This document shows, piece after piece, positions 1 to 8,699 of a DNA stretch of 64,000 nucleotides (the first letter of the stretch is position 1; each line of letters starts with the position of its first letter). Source of the stretch: Parafrankia sp041008525 (lineage in GTDB: Bacteria > Actinomycetota > Actinomycetes > Frankiales > Frankiaceae). The notes beneath the pieces are model-generated. The model was not told where the DNA came from. It made no database searches and worked only from the letters and a program-made list of their open reading frames with translations. Both the position numbers and the translations under genes were made by a program. The stretch is from positions 1-64,000 of the forward strand of contig NZ_JBFLUG010000031.1 of NCBI RefSeq assembly GCF_041008525.1, given 5' to 3'.

Positions 1-100
1 GTACGGAGGGTCACCGTGGCGGGTGCGCCGGGCGGGTCGGTGTGGGCCGGCGGCGCGGCCGAACCGGCCGTGACGGTAGGTTGCCCCTCATCTGGCAGCG

Positions 101-114
101 TGCGTGTACACGCA
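101..114. promoter_or_regulatory. 14-bp perfect palindrome upstream of the SDR/HAD gene
   Basis: TGCGTGTACACGCA is identical to its reverse complement. It lies about 105 bp before the start codon of the reductase/hydrolase fusion, in a region with no convincing gene. Its length and symmetry suit a dimeric repressor operator. No regulator gene lies beside it in the window, so the binding protein is unknown. Confidence 0.35.
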
Positions 115-219
115 GGTGACCGACGGGTTCGTTCGCGGACGGGCCGGGGTCGCCTACTGTTGCGGACCGGGCGTCCGACGGGGGCGCCGGTGGGGCTGCG
201 GTGAGGTGGAGGTGACCGG

Positions 220-2709
220 GTGGGGCTGCGTGAGCGGCTCGCGGGCAGGCGCGTGTTCGTGACCGGGGTGACCGGGTTCGTCGGGGAGGCGCTGCTGGAG
301 CGGCTGCTGTCGGACTTCCCGGATACCCGGGTGGTGGCGCTGGTGCGGCCGCGGGGCAGCCATTCGGGGGCGGCTCGCCTGGAACGGATGACGCGCAAGC
401 CGGCGTTTCGCGCGCTGCGGGAGCGGCTGGGCCGGGAGGGCCTGGCGGCGCTGCTCGCGGAGCGGGTGACGGTCATCGAGGGTGATCTGGCGGACATGGG
501 TGGTCTGCCCGCCGATCTGGATGTGGTGATCCACTGCGCGGGAGAGGTGTCGTTCGACCCGTCGATCGACGAGGGGTTCGCGACGAACGTGGGTGGGGTG
601 CAGGAGCTGTTGCGGGCGGTGCACGCGACGGGGGCCCGTCCGCATGTGGTGCACGTGTCGACGGCGTATGTGGCCGGGTTGCGGTCGGGGCATGTGGCCG
701 AGGGCCGGCTGGTGCACGACGTGGACTGGCGGGTCGAGCAGGCGTGGGCCCAGCGGGCGCGGGTGGCGGCGGAGGATGCGTCGCGGTCGCCGGAGACGCT
801 GTCCGGGTTGCGGGTGCAGTCGGCGGGTGAGCATCTGCGGGCCGGGGCGCAGACGGTGGCGGCGCAGGCGGAGGCGGCGCGGCGGGCGTGGGTGGCCCGT
901 CGGCTGGTGTCGGCGGGTGCGGAGCGGGCGCAGGTGCTGGGGTGGACGGATGCGTACACGTTCACGAAGGCGATGGCGGAGCGGTATCTGGAGGAGTCGC
1001 ACGGCGACCTGCCGTTGACGATCGTGCGTCCGTCGATCATCGAGAGCGCGCTGGCGAAGCCGTTCCCGGGGTGGATCGAGGGGTTCAAGATGGCCGAGCC
1101 GCTGATTCTGGCGTACGGCCGCGGTGAGCTGCCGGACTTCCCGGCGTCGCCGGACGCGGTGGTGGACATCATCCCGGTGGATCTGGTCGTGAACGCGCTG
1201 CTGGCGGCGGCGGGGTCCCCGCCGCCGCCGGTGGACGTCCCGGCGTACTACACGGTGTGTTCGGGGTTCCGGAACCCGTTGCTGTTCCGTGATCTGTACG
1301 ACTATGTGCGGGGGTACTTCCTGGAGCATCCGCTGCCGCTGCGGGGCCGGGGGTCGGCGGCGGTGCCGGAGTGGCCGTTCGCCGGGTCGGTGGCGGTGGA
1401 GGCGCAGCTGCGCCGCGGGGAGAAGGCGGTGGAGTGGGCGAACCGGGCGTTGTCGCATGCGCCGCGGTCGGAGCGGGTGCGCCGGTGGGCGGTCGATCTG
1501 GAGCGTTCCGAGGGTCGGGTGGCGTTCCTGCGCCGCTATTCGGATGTGTACCGGGCGTACACGAGCGCGGAGCTGGTCTACGTCGATGACGCGACGGCGG
1601 CGCTGCATGCGGCGATGGAGCCGTCCGACCAGGCCGATTTCGGGTTCGACCCGTCGTGTTTCGACTGGCGGCACTATCTGCAGGAGGTGCACTGCCCGGC
1701 GGTGACGGCGGTGCTGCGCCGGCCGCGGGACGCGGCGGGGCCGCGGCGGCTGGCGCGTAATCTTCCGGCCGGGGAGGGGGTGCTGGCGGTGTTCGACCTG
1801 GACGGGACGTTGGTGTCCTCCACGGTGGTCGAGTCGTATCTGTGGCTGCGGCTGGCGGATGCGTCGGCGGCGGGTCGGGCGCGGGAGGTGGTGTCGCTGG
1901 CGCGGGCGCTGCCGGGGTATCTGCGGGCGGAACGGCGGGACCGGGGGCATCTGATCCGGTCGGTGTACGGCCGGTACGCGGGGGTGGATCCGGCGGAGCT
2001 GGCGGCGGTGGTGGCGCAGGCCGGGGCGGATGTGGTGCTGCGGCGGGTGAAACCGGCCGCGGTGCGGCGGGTGCGGGAGCACCGGGCGGCGGGGCATCGC
2101 ACGGTGCTGCTGACGGGGGCTGTGTCGGCGTTGACGGCGCCGCTGGCCCCGCTGTTCGACGAGATCGTCGCGACCGAGCTGGAGGTCGGGGCGGACGGCC
2201 GGTACACCGGCCGGTTGGAGTCCTCGCCGCTGGTCGGGGATTCCCGGGCGGCGTTTGTGGATCATTACGCGCGGCGGCGGGGGGCGGATCTCGCCGCGTC
2301 GTGGGCGTACGCGGACAGCCTGTCGGATCTGCCGATGTTGCGGGCGGTGGGTAATCCGGTGGCGGTGAACCCGGATGTGGCGCTGCACCGGTTCGCCCGG
2401 TCGGCGGGCTGGCCGATCGAGGAGTGGCCGTCGACGCCGGGTGAGCCGCGGCTGTTGGTGGGCAGCCGGGTGGAACGCGGGTTGTTCGCGGCGGCGGCGG
2501 TGGCGCAGGCTCCGGCCACCGGCGTTGATCCGGTGGCCGGGACCGGGGCAGTACGGGAGCCGCCGGGCGGGACCACTCCGAGTACCGCCGTCGCCGCGGC
2601 TGCCCCGGTCCCGGCCACCGGCGTTGATCCGGTGGCCGGAGCCTGCGCGGCCGATCCACCGGCGCTCCGGGAGGTGGTCACCGGACGCCCGTTCCTCGGC
2701 CGGCGATGA
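220..2709 (+). CDS. Fatty acyl reductase-like SDR fused to a HAD-IB hydrolase
   Basis: This 829-residue two-domain protein starts at GTG 220, behind the purine-rich stretch GAGGTGGAGGTG. Residues 1 to about 480 are an extended SDR of the male-sterility/fatty acyl-CoA reductase type. It has a GVTGFVG nucleotide-binding loop near residue 16 and a YxxxK catalytic pair at Y246/K250. Residues about 518-735 are a HAD-IB phosphatase with the nucleophile motif FDLDGTL (D526/D528), a TGA motif and an ADSLSDLPML motif IV, resembling SerB. The last 80 residues are low complexity and contain PATGVDPVAG twice. By family, the SDR part would reduce an acyl thioester or sugar-like substrate with NAD(P)H and the HAD part would remove phosphate. 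A role in lipid or wax-type envelope synthesis is inference. No operon partner is visible. Confidence 0.8.
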   Translation: MGLRERLAGRRVFVTGVTGFVGEALLERLLSDFPDTRVVALVRPRGSHSGAARLERMTRKPAFRALRERLGREGLAALLAERVTVIEGDLADMGGLPADLDVVIHCAGEVSFDPSIDEGFATNVGGVQELLRAVHATGARPHVVHVSTAYVAGLRSGHVAEGRLVHDVDWRVEQAWAQRARVAAEDASRSPETLSGLRVQSAGEHLRAGAQTVAAQAEAARRAWVARRLVSAGAERAQVLGWTDAYTFTKAMAERYLEESHGDLPLTIVRPSIIESALAKPFPGWIEGFKMAEPLILAYGRGELPDFPASPDAVVDIIPVDLVVNALLAAAGSPPPPVDVPAYYTVCSGFRNPLLFRDLYDYVRGYFLEHPLPLRGRGSAAVPEWPFAGSVAVEAQLRRGEKAVEWANRALSHAPRSERVRRWAVDLERSEGRVAFLRRYSDVYRAYTSAELVYVDDATAALHAAMEPSDQADFGFDPSCFDWRHYLQEVHCPAVTAVLRRPRDAAGPRRLARNLPAGEGVLAVFDLDGTLVSSTVVESYLWLRLADASAAGRAREVVSLARALPGYLRAERRDRGHLIRSVYGRYAGVDPAELAAVVAQAGADVVLRRVKPAAVRRVREHRAAGHRTVLLTGAVSALTAPLAPLFDEIVATELEVGADGRYTGRLESSPLVGDSRAAFVDHYARRRGADLAASWAYADSLSDLPMLRAVGNPVAVNPDVALHRFARSAGWPIEEWPSTPGEPRLLVGSRVERGLFAAAAVAQAPATGVDPVAGTGAVREPPGGTTPSTAVAAAAPVPATGVDPVAGACAADPPALREVVTGRPFLGRR
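2512..2639. repeat. Two identical in-frame hairpin units, 99 bp apart
   Basis: The arms CCGGCCACCG and CGGTGGCCGG, separated by a 9-nt loop (gcgttgatc), occur at 2512-2540 and again at 2611-2639. The start-to-start spacing is exactly 99 bp (33 codons), so both encode PATGVDPVAG in the disordered tail of the fusion protein. Each unit would form a 10-bp stem in mRNA. Confidence 0.7.
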
Positions 2710-3174
2710 CGCCCTCCGCCGCGCGGTGGGGACTCGGAGGAGCCACGCGTCGCGGAGGGAGTGGGCGCCGCTGCCGGCTGGCGCTGTGCCGTGCCGTCCG
2801 GAGTAAGGGCGGGGCCGCTGTCCGCCGAAGGCTGATGAGGTCGGGGACGACGACTCACCAGCGGTTTCCTCCTGGGTGCGGGAGCGCCTTCCGGGCCGGG
2901 TTCCGGCCATGGGACGCCAGGGTGCGTGGGGCAGGCGTGCTGTTCAGGGCCAGGCCCGAGGCGCGATCGATCACTCTTCGGGGAGCTTTCGAAGCGGCCG
3001 TGCTGTTGTGTGACCGCGGTGCTGGGAGGACGCGAGATTGAACTGTGTCAGATGCTTCGGAGTTGCTGCTACCAAAAGGACTTGTCTCCCGATTGCTGTT
3101 ACTTTGGTAACAGATGCCGGGAAACGGGTGCCATCGTTCATCCGTCCGGCGGGTGAACGAAGGGCCGGGCACGG
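2710..3174. other. Intergenic region between convergent genes, with an inverted repeat
   Basis: No gene is convincing here; the open frames are short, Arg/Gly-rich and have no ribosome binding site. The part around 3050-3115 is clearly lower in G+C than its surroundings. It holds the perfect inverted repeat TGTTAC-TTTG-GTAACA at 3097-3112 and a related single copy, CTACCAAAAG, at 3069-3078. The two flanking genes converge here, so the element is not at a promoter of either. It might belong to an unannotated RNA. Confidence 0.4.
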
Positions 3175-4485
3175 TCACACGGCGACCCCGGCTGTCTCGC
3201 GTTCGCTGGCCGGGGCGAGTAGTCCGCTCGTCTCCTGGAGCTGGCCGTTCGCGTCCACGAGCCGCACGGTGCAGGTTGTCGTGCGGGTTCCCGCCCGCCA
3301 GCTCTCCGGGCGGATGAGGTGCCAGCTCTCCTGGAACACCGCGCCCGCGGGCCCCGGGCCCAGATAGGGCGCGGTCGAGGCGGCACAGGCGGCGGCCGCC
3401 AGTTCGGAGAACACCGTTGACGAGGGCGGCTGGCCGTCGGAGGTATCCGGCAGTCGGGCGCTTCCGACGCTCTGCGCGTGGTGCGGGCTGTCGCACGGGG
3501 CCACCGTCGACGACCCGTCACTGCCCTGGAAGCAGGTGCCCGGAGGGTGGACATGTGCCTGGTCGGCACCGCGAACAGGGCCCTCGAACGGCGGATACCA
3601 GCCGTCGTCGTCCGCTGTGGTGCCGGCTGATGCCAGCCCGCAGACGATGATCCGGTCGCCGCCGTCCCAGCCTGCCCGGCTCGGTCTGATGATGTTGTCG
3701 ACGAACCTCCCGAAGGGATCCAGCGCGTAGCCGAGGTAGGCCGCGATGACCGGGCCGCAGTGGGTGTGCGCGATGGCCTCCCACTCCGCCCGGGACGGGA
3801 AACGGCGGTTGTCGGGAAAGGCGGGGGAGATGTCGAGGGGCCCGGCCGCCTCGAAAAGGTGCTGGCCGGCGCAGGGCACGTCGTCGACGGGGGAGGCGGG
3901 AGCGGACTGGATCCAGCTGTAGCACCGACCGGCTCGCCACTGGGCCTGGGGGAGGCCCAGATCGGGCCCGAGGTCGCCGTCGCCGCCCGTCGCGGGCGAG
4001 CCGCCGGGCGGAGTGCTGCTGTCAGTGGTGATGGTGGTGCGCGGTGGGTCGTCGGCCATCGGGCGCCCGAAGCCGTAGAGGAGTCCCGCGAGCAGGAGCA
4101 GGCAGACGATCGCCAGGGTCAGGTACCCGCGGGAACGCGAGGGCGGGCCGAGGTCCCGCGCTGCCGGCCCGGGCGTGACGGCACGCCGCGAGGCGGCTGC
4201 GGCGGTGCGGGCGGCCCGCCGGGACGCGCCGCGGCGCCCCCGGCGCGGCCCGGAGCCGCGCCAGGCCCGCGCATCCTCGAGTGGGGCGAAGCGGGCGACG
4301 GCCTGTCTGGTCCGGGCGGGGGCCTCGTAGCGCGTCGCTGCCGAGACGAAGGCCTCGTTCAGGACCAGGCCGGCGAACGGGTCGGCGAGTGAGCCGGGTT
4401 CGCCCACCGCGCGGGCGGCGGTGGCACCACCGTCCTGCTGTGGGCGACCGTCGGCTTCGTCTGCGGGGGCGCTGTCGTCGGGCAC
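3175..4485 (-). CDS. Membrane protein with septum-formation domain
   Basis: This is a 436-residue protein. The open frame extends upstream, but GTG 4485 is preferred because AAGGAG sits 8 nt before it. The N-terminal 115 residues are charged and Arg/Ala-rich, hence cytoplasmic. One hydrophobic segment (YLTLAIVCLLLLAGLLYGF, near residues 120-140) is followed by a Thr/Pro/Gly linker. From about residue 175 to the end is an extracellular domain with spaced Cys residues (RCYSW, VPCAGQHLFE, HCGPVIAAYLG, VCGLASAG). That pattern matches the actinobacterial Septum_form family, for which a role around division septa is suggested but not defined biochemically. The neighbouring acyltransferase gene on the same strand ends 227 bp upstream of this start, so an operon is possible. 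Confidence 0.7.
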   Translation of the reverse strand: MPDDSAPADEADGRPQQDGGATAARAVGEPGSLADPFAGLVLNEAFVSAATRYEAPARTRQAVARFAPLEDARAWRGSGPRRGRRGASRRAARTAAAASRRAVTPGPAARDLGPPSRSRGYLTLAIVCLLLLAGLLYGFGRPMADDPPRTTITTDSSTPPGGSPATGGDGDLGPDLGLPQAQWRAGRCYSWIQSAPASPVDDVPCAGQHLFEAAGPLDISPAFPDNRRFPSRAEWEAIAHTHCGPVIAAYLGYALDPFGRFVDNIIRPSRAGWDGGDRIIVCGLASAGTTADDDGWYPPFEGPVRGADQAHVHPPGTCFQGSDGSSTVAPCDSPHHAQSVGSARLPDTSDGQPPSSTVFSELAAAACAASTAPYLGPGPAGAVFQESWHLIRPESWRAGTRTTTCTVRLVDANGQLQETSGLLAPASERETAGVAV

Positions 4486-4711
4486 GCCGGCCACTCCTTG
4501 GACACGGGGGTCAGAGGCGTCGCGGAGGACCAGCGACGTCCGCACCTGCCACCTGTGTCGGCCCGAGATCGACCGTGGCCTCCTGCCGCACAGCGGGCGA
4601 GCCCGTGACGGTGAACGGATGCACAACGAAGCGGTCTGGCTACCGGCGGCGGCGCGGCCGCTCATAGTAGGGCAGACGCCGCGTCTCCGGACCAGGCCGG
4701 TAGCAGCAGGA

Positions 4712-6136
4712 TCAGGCACCGGCGCCGGGGCGCGACGCTGGTCCCGCGGAGCCGGCCGGCCCCGAGGCGCCCGCCGCGCCCGCCATCCCCGCCGTGCCTC
4801 CGCCACCCGGCGCCCCGGCCGGGCTCGCGACGCTGCTTTCGCCGGGCCCGCTCGCCATGCCGGGTGCCCCGGCCGCGCTGGTCATCACTCCGACCGGAGC
4901 GGTCACCCCGCCGCCCGCGAAGGCGGGGCGGGACCGGCGCGCGGACGTCCCGCGTGCGTTCACCCAGGCGGGGCGCCGACGCTGGACGGGGCGTTCGACC
5001 AGGTAGTAGGAGGCGGAGGCCAGCCCCAGGCTGACGACCAGTGCGACACCGGCCGAGGGCACCCGGCCGAAACGCGGGACCAGCGAGTCGTTGGCGACTC
5101 CCGTCACGGGGAAGTGCCACAGGTAGAGGCTGTAGGAGATCCTGCCGACCCAGGACGCGGGAGCGCAGCTGAGGGCACGGTAGTACCACCCTGGGCGGCG
5201 CTGGTCGGCGCCGAGAATCGCGACCGCGGCAACGACCGCGACGAGCAGGTACCCGCCGCGGGCCAGCCAGGTCGGCGGGCCCGTCAGGTCGGGGCCGACG
5301 GCGAAGAGGACCACGACCGCCAGCAGCCCGGCCGGCCCGAAGCGGGCGACCCGTTCCAGCAGCGGCGTCCCGAGCCGCCGGGTGACGGTGCCGCGCGCCG
5401 CCTCGTAGCGCCAGACGGCGAGCAGGCAGCCGACGAGCAGGGCGTCGACACGGGTGTCCGGGGCGTAGTAGATGCGCAGGTTCGACACGCCGGCGGAGAT
5501 CAGGACCTCGCGCCAGATCAGGACCAGGAGCACCGCGCTGATCAGGATCTCGGGCAGGCGGTTGCGCAGCCGGCGACTGCGGCAGATCAGCACCAGCGCC
5601 ACCGGCCAGACCAGGTAGAACTGCTCCTCCAGTGACAGCGTCCACACATGCCCGAACCATGCGCCGCTGTCCGGCGGATTCAGGGTTCGCTGGATATTTG
5701 CGACGTAGAAGACGGCGGCAAGGGCATTGCGCAGGAACTGCCATTGATCGTCGGCGCCCTTGACGATCAGGACGAGCGGGATCCCGGCCGCTACAAAGAT
5801 GTAGAAGGCTGGGAGGAGCCGGAATGCGCGGCGGGCCCAGAAGGCGCGCAGCGAGATCCAGCCTTCGCGGTCGCGTTCGGCCAGCAGCAGCCCGGTGATG
5901 AGGAAGCCGCTGAGTACCAGGAAGAGGTCGACACCCAGGTAGCCGCCCGGAACCAGGTCCATGTGGTGGAAGAACACGGTCAGCACGGCGATCGCGCGCA
6001 ACCCGTCCAGCGCGGGATTGTGCCCCCCGGGTCCGCCTCCGGCGATGCCCGGCACCGATCGCGCCGGCACGGCACTGACATGTTCTGTTGCCACGGCTTC
6101 CCCCACGGACACCTTTGGTTCGAACGGCACTGCCAC
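4712..6136 (-). CDS. Acyltransferase 3 (OafA/YrhL type) membrane enzyme
   Basis: This is a 474-residue integral membrane protein. After a 40-residue cytoplasmic lead comes LDGLRAIAVLTVFFHHMD, the family signature with the HH pair thought to be catalytic. GGYLGVDLFLVLSGFLITG, the RRAFRLLPAFY motif and about ten membrane segments follow, ending near residue 385. The last 85 residues are a Gly/Ala/Pro tail. The family moves acyl groups, often acetyl, onto extracytoplasmic glycans, lipids or antibiotics; the acceptor here cannot be read from sequence. GTG 6136 is the first possible start after an in-frame stop. AGGAGG lies about 21 nt upstream of it, which is too far, so a start at a later GTG (residues 10-16) is also possible. 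Confidence 0.8.
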   Translation of the reverse strand: MAVPFEPKVSVGEAVATEHVSAVPARSVPGIAGGGPGGHNPALDGLRAIAVLTVFFHHMDLVPGGYLGVDLFLVLSGFLITGLLLAERDREGWISLRAFWARRAFRLLPAFYIFVAAGIPLVLIVKGADDQWQFLRNALAAVFYVANIQRTLNPPDSGAWFGHVWTLSLEEQFYLVWPVALVLICRSRRLRNRLPEILISAVLLVLIWREVLISAGVSNLRIYYAPDTRVDALLVGCLLAVWRYEAARGTVTRRLGTPLLERVARFGPAGLLAVVVLFAVGPDLTGPPTWLARGGYLLVAVVAAVAILGADQRRPGWYYRALSCAPASWVGRISYSLYLWHFPVTGVANDSLVPRFGRVPSAGVALVVSLGLASASYYLVERPVQRRRPAWVNARGTSARRSRPAFAGGGVTAPVGVMTSAAGAPGMASGPGESSVASPAGAPGGGGTAGMAGAAGASGPAGSAGPASRPGAGA

Positions 6137-6509
6137 CGGACGATAGACCCGCCTTTACCTCCTGTTCGAAGGTGGTGTCGCCGAACGCCCGAAAGTGCTC
6201 AGTGATGGTTCCGACCATTGTGCCGTGGCTATCCTGCGCAGTCACGGAAACGGCGGCCCCCGCGTGGTTTGCCGGGCGGCCCCGTTCCCGCGGCGTCGTG
6301 CGCCGCGGACCAGCCGGGCAGCCGCGGGCAGGTCCGCGGCGGAGCCGGCCGGCGGTCTCCGCGACCGCCGGCCGGGACGCGCCGGGCCGGCCCCGCGCGC
6401 GTCCACGCGCCGAGGCGCGGGCGTCCCGGCGGCGGTGGGCGGCGGCACGGCGGGAGTGGGCGTTTGCGGAATGCGCAGATTCCGCGTTGACCAGCGGGAC
6501 AATCCCAGC
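6137..6509. other. Divergent promoter region, acyltransferase/second clamp
   Basis: This 373-bp gap separates divergently transcribed genes. The clamp reading frame stays open back to 6195, but that part is Arg/Pro-rich, unlike any clamp. Two TTCGAA sequences occur near 6118 and 6164, close to half of an actinobacterial LexA box, but no complete box is present. No small gene is supported. Confidence 0.4.
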
Positions 6510-7688
6510 ATGAGGTTCAGCGTGGAACGTGACGTACTCGCCGACGTGACGGGCTGGGCCGCCCGCTACGTGCCGAAGCCGGCGGGCGGTTCCCACCAGG
6601 TGCTGACCGGCCTGCTGTTGGAGGCGGCGCTGCCGGCGCCGGGCACGGCGGGCCCTGCTCCGGCGCTGACCGTCTCGGCCTTCGACGGGGAGGTGGCGGC
6701 CCGAGCACCCGTCGAGGCCGTCGTCACCGAGGCCGGCCGGGCGGTGGTGCCGGGCCGGCTGCTGGCCGACGTCGTGCGCAATCTGCCCGATGCCCCGGTC
6801 GTCGTGGACGCGACCGGGGCCAGAATGATCATCGAGTGCGGTGCCGCCAGGTTCCGCATCCCCACGCTGGACGTGGAGGACTACCCGGCGCTCCCGGAGT
6901 TCCCGCCGCCGCTCGGCGAGGTCGACACCCTCGGCTTCGCCGCGGCCGTGGCGCAGGTCGCCCCGGCCGCCGGACGGGACGACGCCCTCGCGGTGCTCAC
7001 CGCCGTGCGCCTGGAGATCGCCCGCGGCGGGCTGACCCTGGTCGCCACCGACCGCTACCGGCTCGCTGTGCGCACGATCCCGTGGCAGCCCACGGTGGAC
7101 GACCCGGAGGCCGTCGCGCATGTGCCGGCCCGGCTGCTCGCCGACCTCGCCCGGCTGCCGACCACCGCGTCGCGGATCGCGCTCGGGATGGGCGCCGACG
7201 ACAGCGGCGTCGCCCGGTTCGGCCTGTCGGTCAACGGCCGACAGACGATCATCCGGCTGCTGGACGGCACGTTCCCGAACTACCGCCGGCTGCTGCCGGA
7301 GGAGTCAGAGCTCACGGTCACCGCACAGACGGCGGTGCTCGCCGCGGCGGTGCGCAGGGTCGCGCTGGTGGCCACCAGGACGGCGCCGCTGCGTTTCACC
7401 TTCTCCGCCGGCCAGGTCGTCGCCGAGGCCGGTGACGGCGGCGGTGCGCAGGCCAGCGAGCTGGTGCCGGTCGAGTACTCCGGCCCCGAGCTGTCGGTGC
7501 TGTTCAATCCCGCGTTCCTGCTCGACGGCCTGGCCGCGGTCGAGGGGGACGAGGCGATCGTCGGGTTCGCCACGGCGGACCCGACGATCGCCTCCAGCAA
7601 GCCCGCCGTCCTGACCGGCAAGGACGACGGGGAGGACTACCGCTACCTGCTCATGCCGATCCGCACCGGGACGTCCCCGGCGTCCTGA
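6510..7688 (+). CDS. DNA polymerase III beta sliding clamp paralogue
   Basis: This is a 392-residue clamp-family protein. ATG 6510 is chosen because the typical clamp N-terminus (MRFSVERDVLADVTGWAARYVP) begins there. Three clamp folds can be followed. Domain 1 includes VVPGRLLADVVRNLPD. Domain 2 includes LTAVRLEI, LVATDRYRLAVRTIPW and VPARLLADLAR. Domain 3 includes RFTFSAGQVVAEA. It ends with YLLMPIRTGTSPAS, where canonical clamps end in an xxPxR-type C-terminus. By family it is a ring-shaped processivity factor around DNA. None of the usual origin neighbours (dnaA, recF, gyrB) are present, so this is probably a second copy rather than the replicative dnaN. Streptomycetes also carry such a second clamp; its role is not settled. 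Confidence 0.8.
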   Translation: MRFSVERDVLADVTGWAARYVPKPAGGSHQVLTGLLLEAALPAPGTAGPAPALTVSAFDGEVAARAPVEAVVTEAGRAVVPGRLLADVVRNLPDAPVVVDATGARMIIECGAARFRIPTLDVEDYPALPEFPPPLGEVDTLGFAAAVAQVAPAAGRDDALAVLTAVRLEIARGGLTLVATDRYRLAVRTIPWQPTVDDPEAVAHVPARLLADLARLPTTASRIALGMGADDSGVARFGLSVNGRQTIIRLLDGTFPNYRRLLPEESELTVTAQTAVLAAAVRRVALVATRTAPLRFTFSAGQVVAEAGDGGGAQASELVPVEYSGPELSVLFNPAFLLDGLAAVEGDEAIVGFATADPTIASSKPAVLTGKDDGEDYRYLLMPIRTGTSPAS

Positions 7689-7726
7689 CCCCGCTGCCGG
7701 GCGATCCCGCTCAGCGGGCGGCGGGG
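7689..7726. terminator. Bidirectional hairpin between convergent genes
   Basis: The arms CCCCGCTGCC (7689-7698) and GGCGGCGGGG (7717-7726) pair over ten positions with one G-U. The hairpin begins directly after the clamp stop codon and overlaps the last codons of the DUF3105 gene. It has no T-tract, as is usual in high-GC actinobacteria. Confidence 0.5.
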
Positions 7727-8589
7727 TCGTCGGCCGGGTTCGGAGCGCTGCCCCCGTCCGCCTCCGGCGTACCGGTGCCGTCCGCGGCGCCGCCCGGGCT
7801 GGGCGGCGTGGTGTCCATCGTCCCGGCGCCGGGCGCGATGCCGCCGGCGGCGGCATCGTCGAGGGGGCCGTCCGCGGTGACGTCCAGCGTGCCGCCGGGC
7901 AGGCCGGACTCCGACGCGGTGGGCGAGTCCCAGGTCGCGCCCTCCGCCGGCGGGTTCGCCCACTTCGTGACGAACTCCTCCACCACCCCCGCGGAGACGG
8001 TGGTGCAGCGCTGCGTCCGGTCCCAGCCGGTGAGAACGAAGTGCTGGTTGCCCGCGAACGCCTCGCGCGTCCAGGGCACGGCGATGAAGCGGTTGCCGGC
8101 GTCGTTGGCCGCGGTGCGCAGCGTCTCGACCTGGTCGTCGGGCAGCTCGCTGTCGTACCAGGCGACGACGAAGCCGTGCTCCAGGTTGTGGACGGCCCGC
8201 TCGACGCGGATGCCCGAGTCGGGGTTGTAGAAGCGGATCGCGTCGGGCAGCGGGTCCGTGTCGTGACTGCCGGACGACGGCGGAACGTCCGCGTAGTCGA
8301 CGGTCTCCGCCCTCCCGACGTGGGCGTTGCCCCGCGACTCGTCGTTGCGGATGCCGGTGCAGCCGGCGGCCGTCGCCGCGGGGCTGGCCGCCTCCACGTA
8401 GCCGACCCTGCGTTCCTCGCTCTTCGACCGGTTGTCGATGACGCTGTAGACGATGATCCCCGCGAGGATCGCGATGGCCACGAAGCCGGACGTCCCGTAG
8501 ATCAGCAGGGCGCGCTGGCGTTCCTTCCGCCTCTGCTCCTGACGGAGCTGATCCAGACGGGCGTTACGCGCCACACTCTTCTTTCCCAC
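7711..8589 (-). CDS. DUF3105 membrane-anchored protein
   Basis: This is a 292-residue protein starting at GTG 8589, with AGGA about 10 nt upstream; GTG 8574 is an alternative. A basic cytoplasmic lead (RNARLDQLRQEQRRKERQR) is followed by one transmembrane helix near residues 27-50. The DUF3105 domain follows, with the hallmark stretches YADVPPSSGSHD, AVHNLEHGFVVAWYD and a conserved late Cys (TQRCTTVSAG). The C-terminal 60 residues are low complexity. The family is common in actinobacteria as an anchored extracytoplasmic domain with no known reaction. The conserved His residues in SGSHD and NLEHG could bind metal, but this is inference. Confidence 0.75.
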   Translation of the reverse strand: MGKKSVARNARLDQLRQEQRRKERQRALLIYGTSGFVAIAILAGIIVYSVIDNRSKSEERRVGYVEAASPAATAAGCTGIRNDESRGNAHVGRAETVDYADVPPSSGSHDTDPLPDAIRFYNPDSGIRVERAVHNLEHGFVVAWYDSELPDDQVETLRTAANDAGNRFIAVPWTREAFAGNQHFVLTGWDRTQRCTTVSAGVVEEFVTKWANPPAEGATWDSPTASESGLPGGTLDVTADGPLDDAAAGGIAPGAGTMDTTPPSPGGAADGTGTPEADGGSAPNPADDPAAR

Positions 8590-8699
8590 GGTGTCCGATC
8601 CTACGAAGTGTCGAACTGGGCCTGGCACACCCGGTCCGCCCGACTCGCCGTCGGGCGGCACGGCCGGCGGCCGCCGGGGTCAGCGCGGCCGCCTGGAGC

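Noticed and set aside
154..2910. 918-residue leftward reading frame
   Set aside because: It is the antisense of the SDR/HAD gene; it is almost pure Arg/Pro/His/Gly, has no domain and follows from the codon bias of the opposite strand.
6118..6170. LexA/SOS box for the second clamp gene
   Set aside because: Only half-sites (TTCGAA) are present, with no properly spaced GAAC and GTTC pair.
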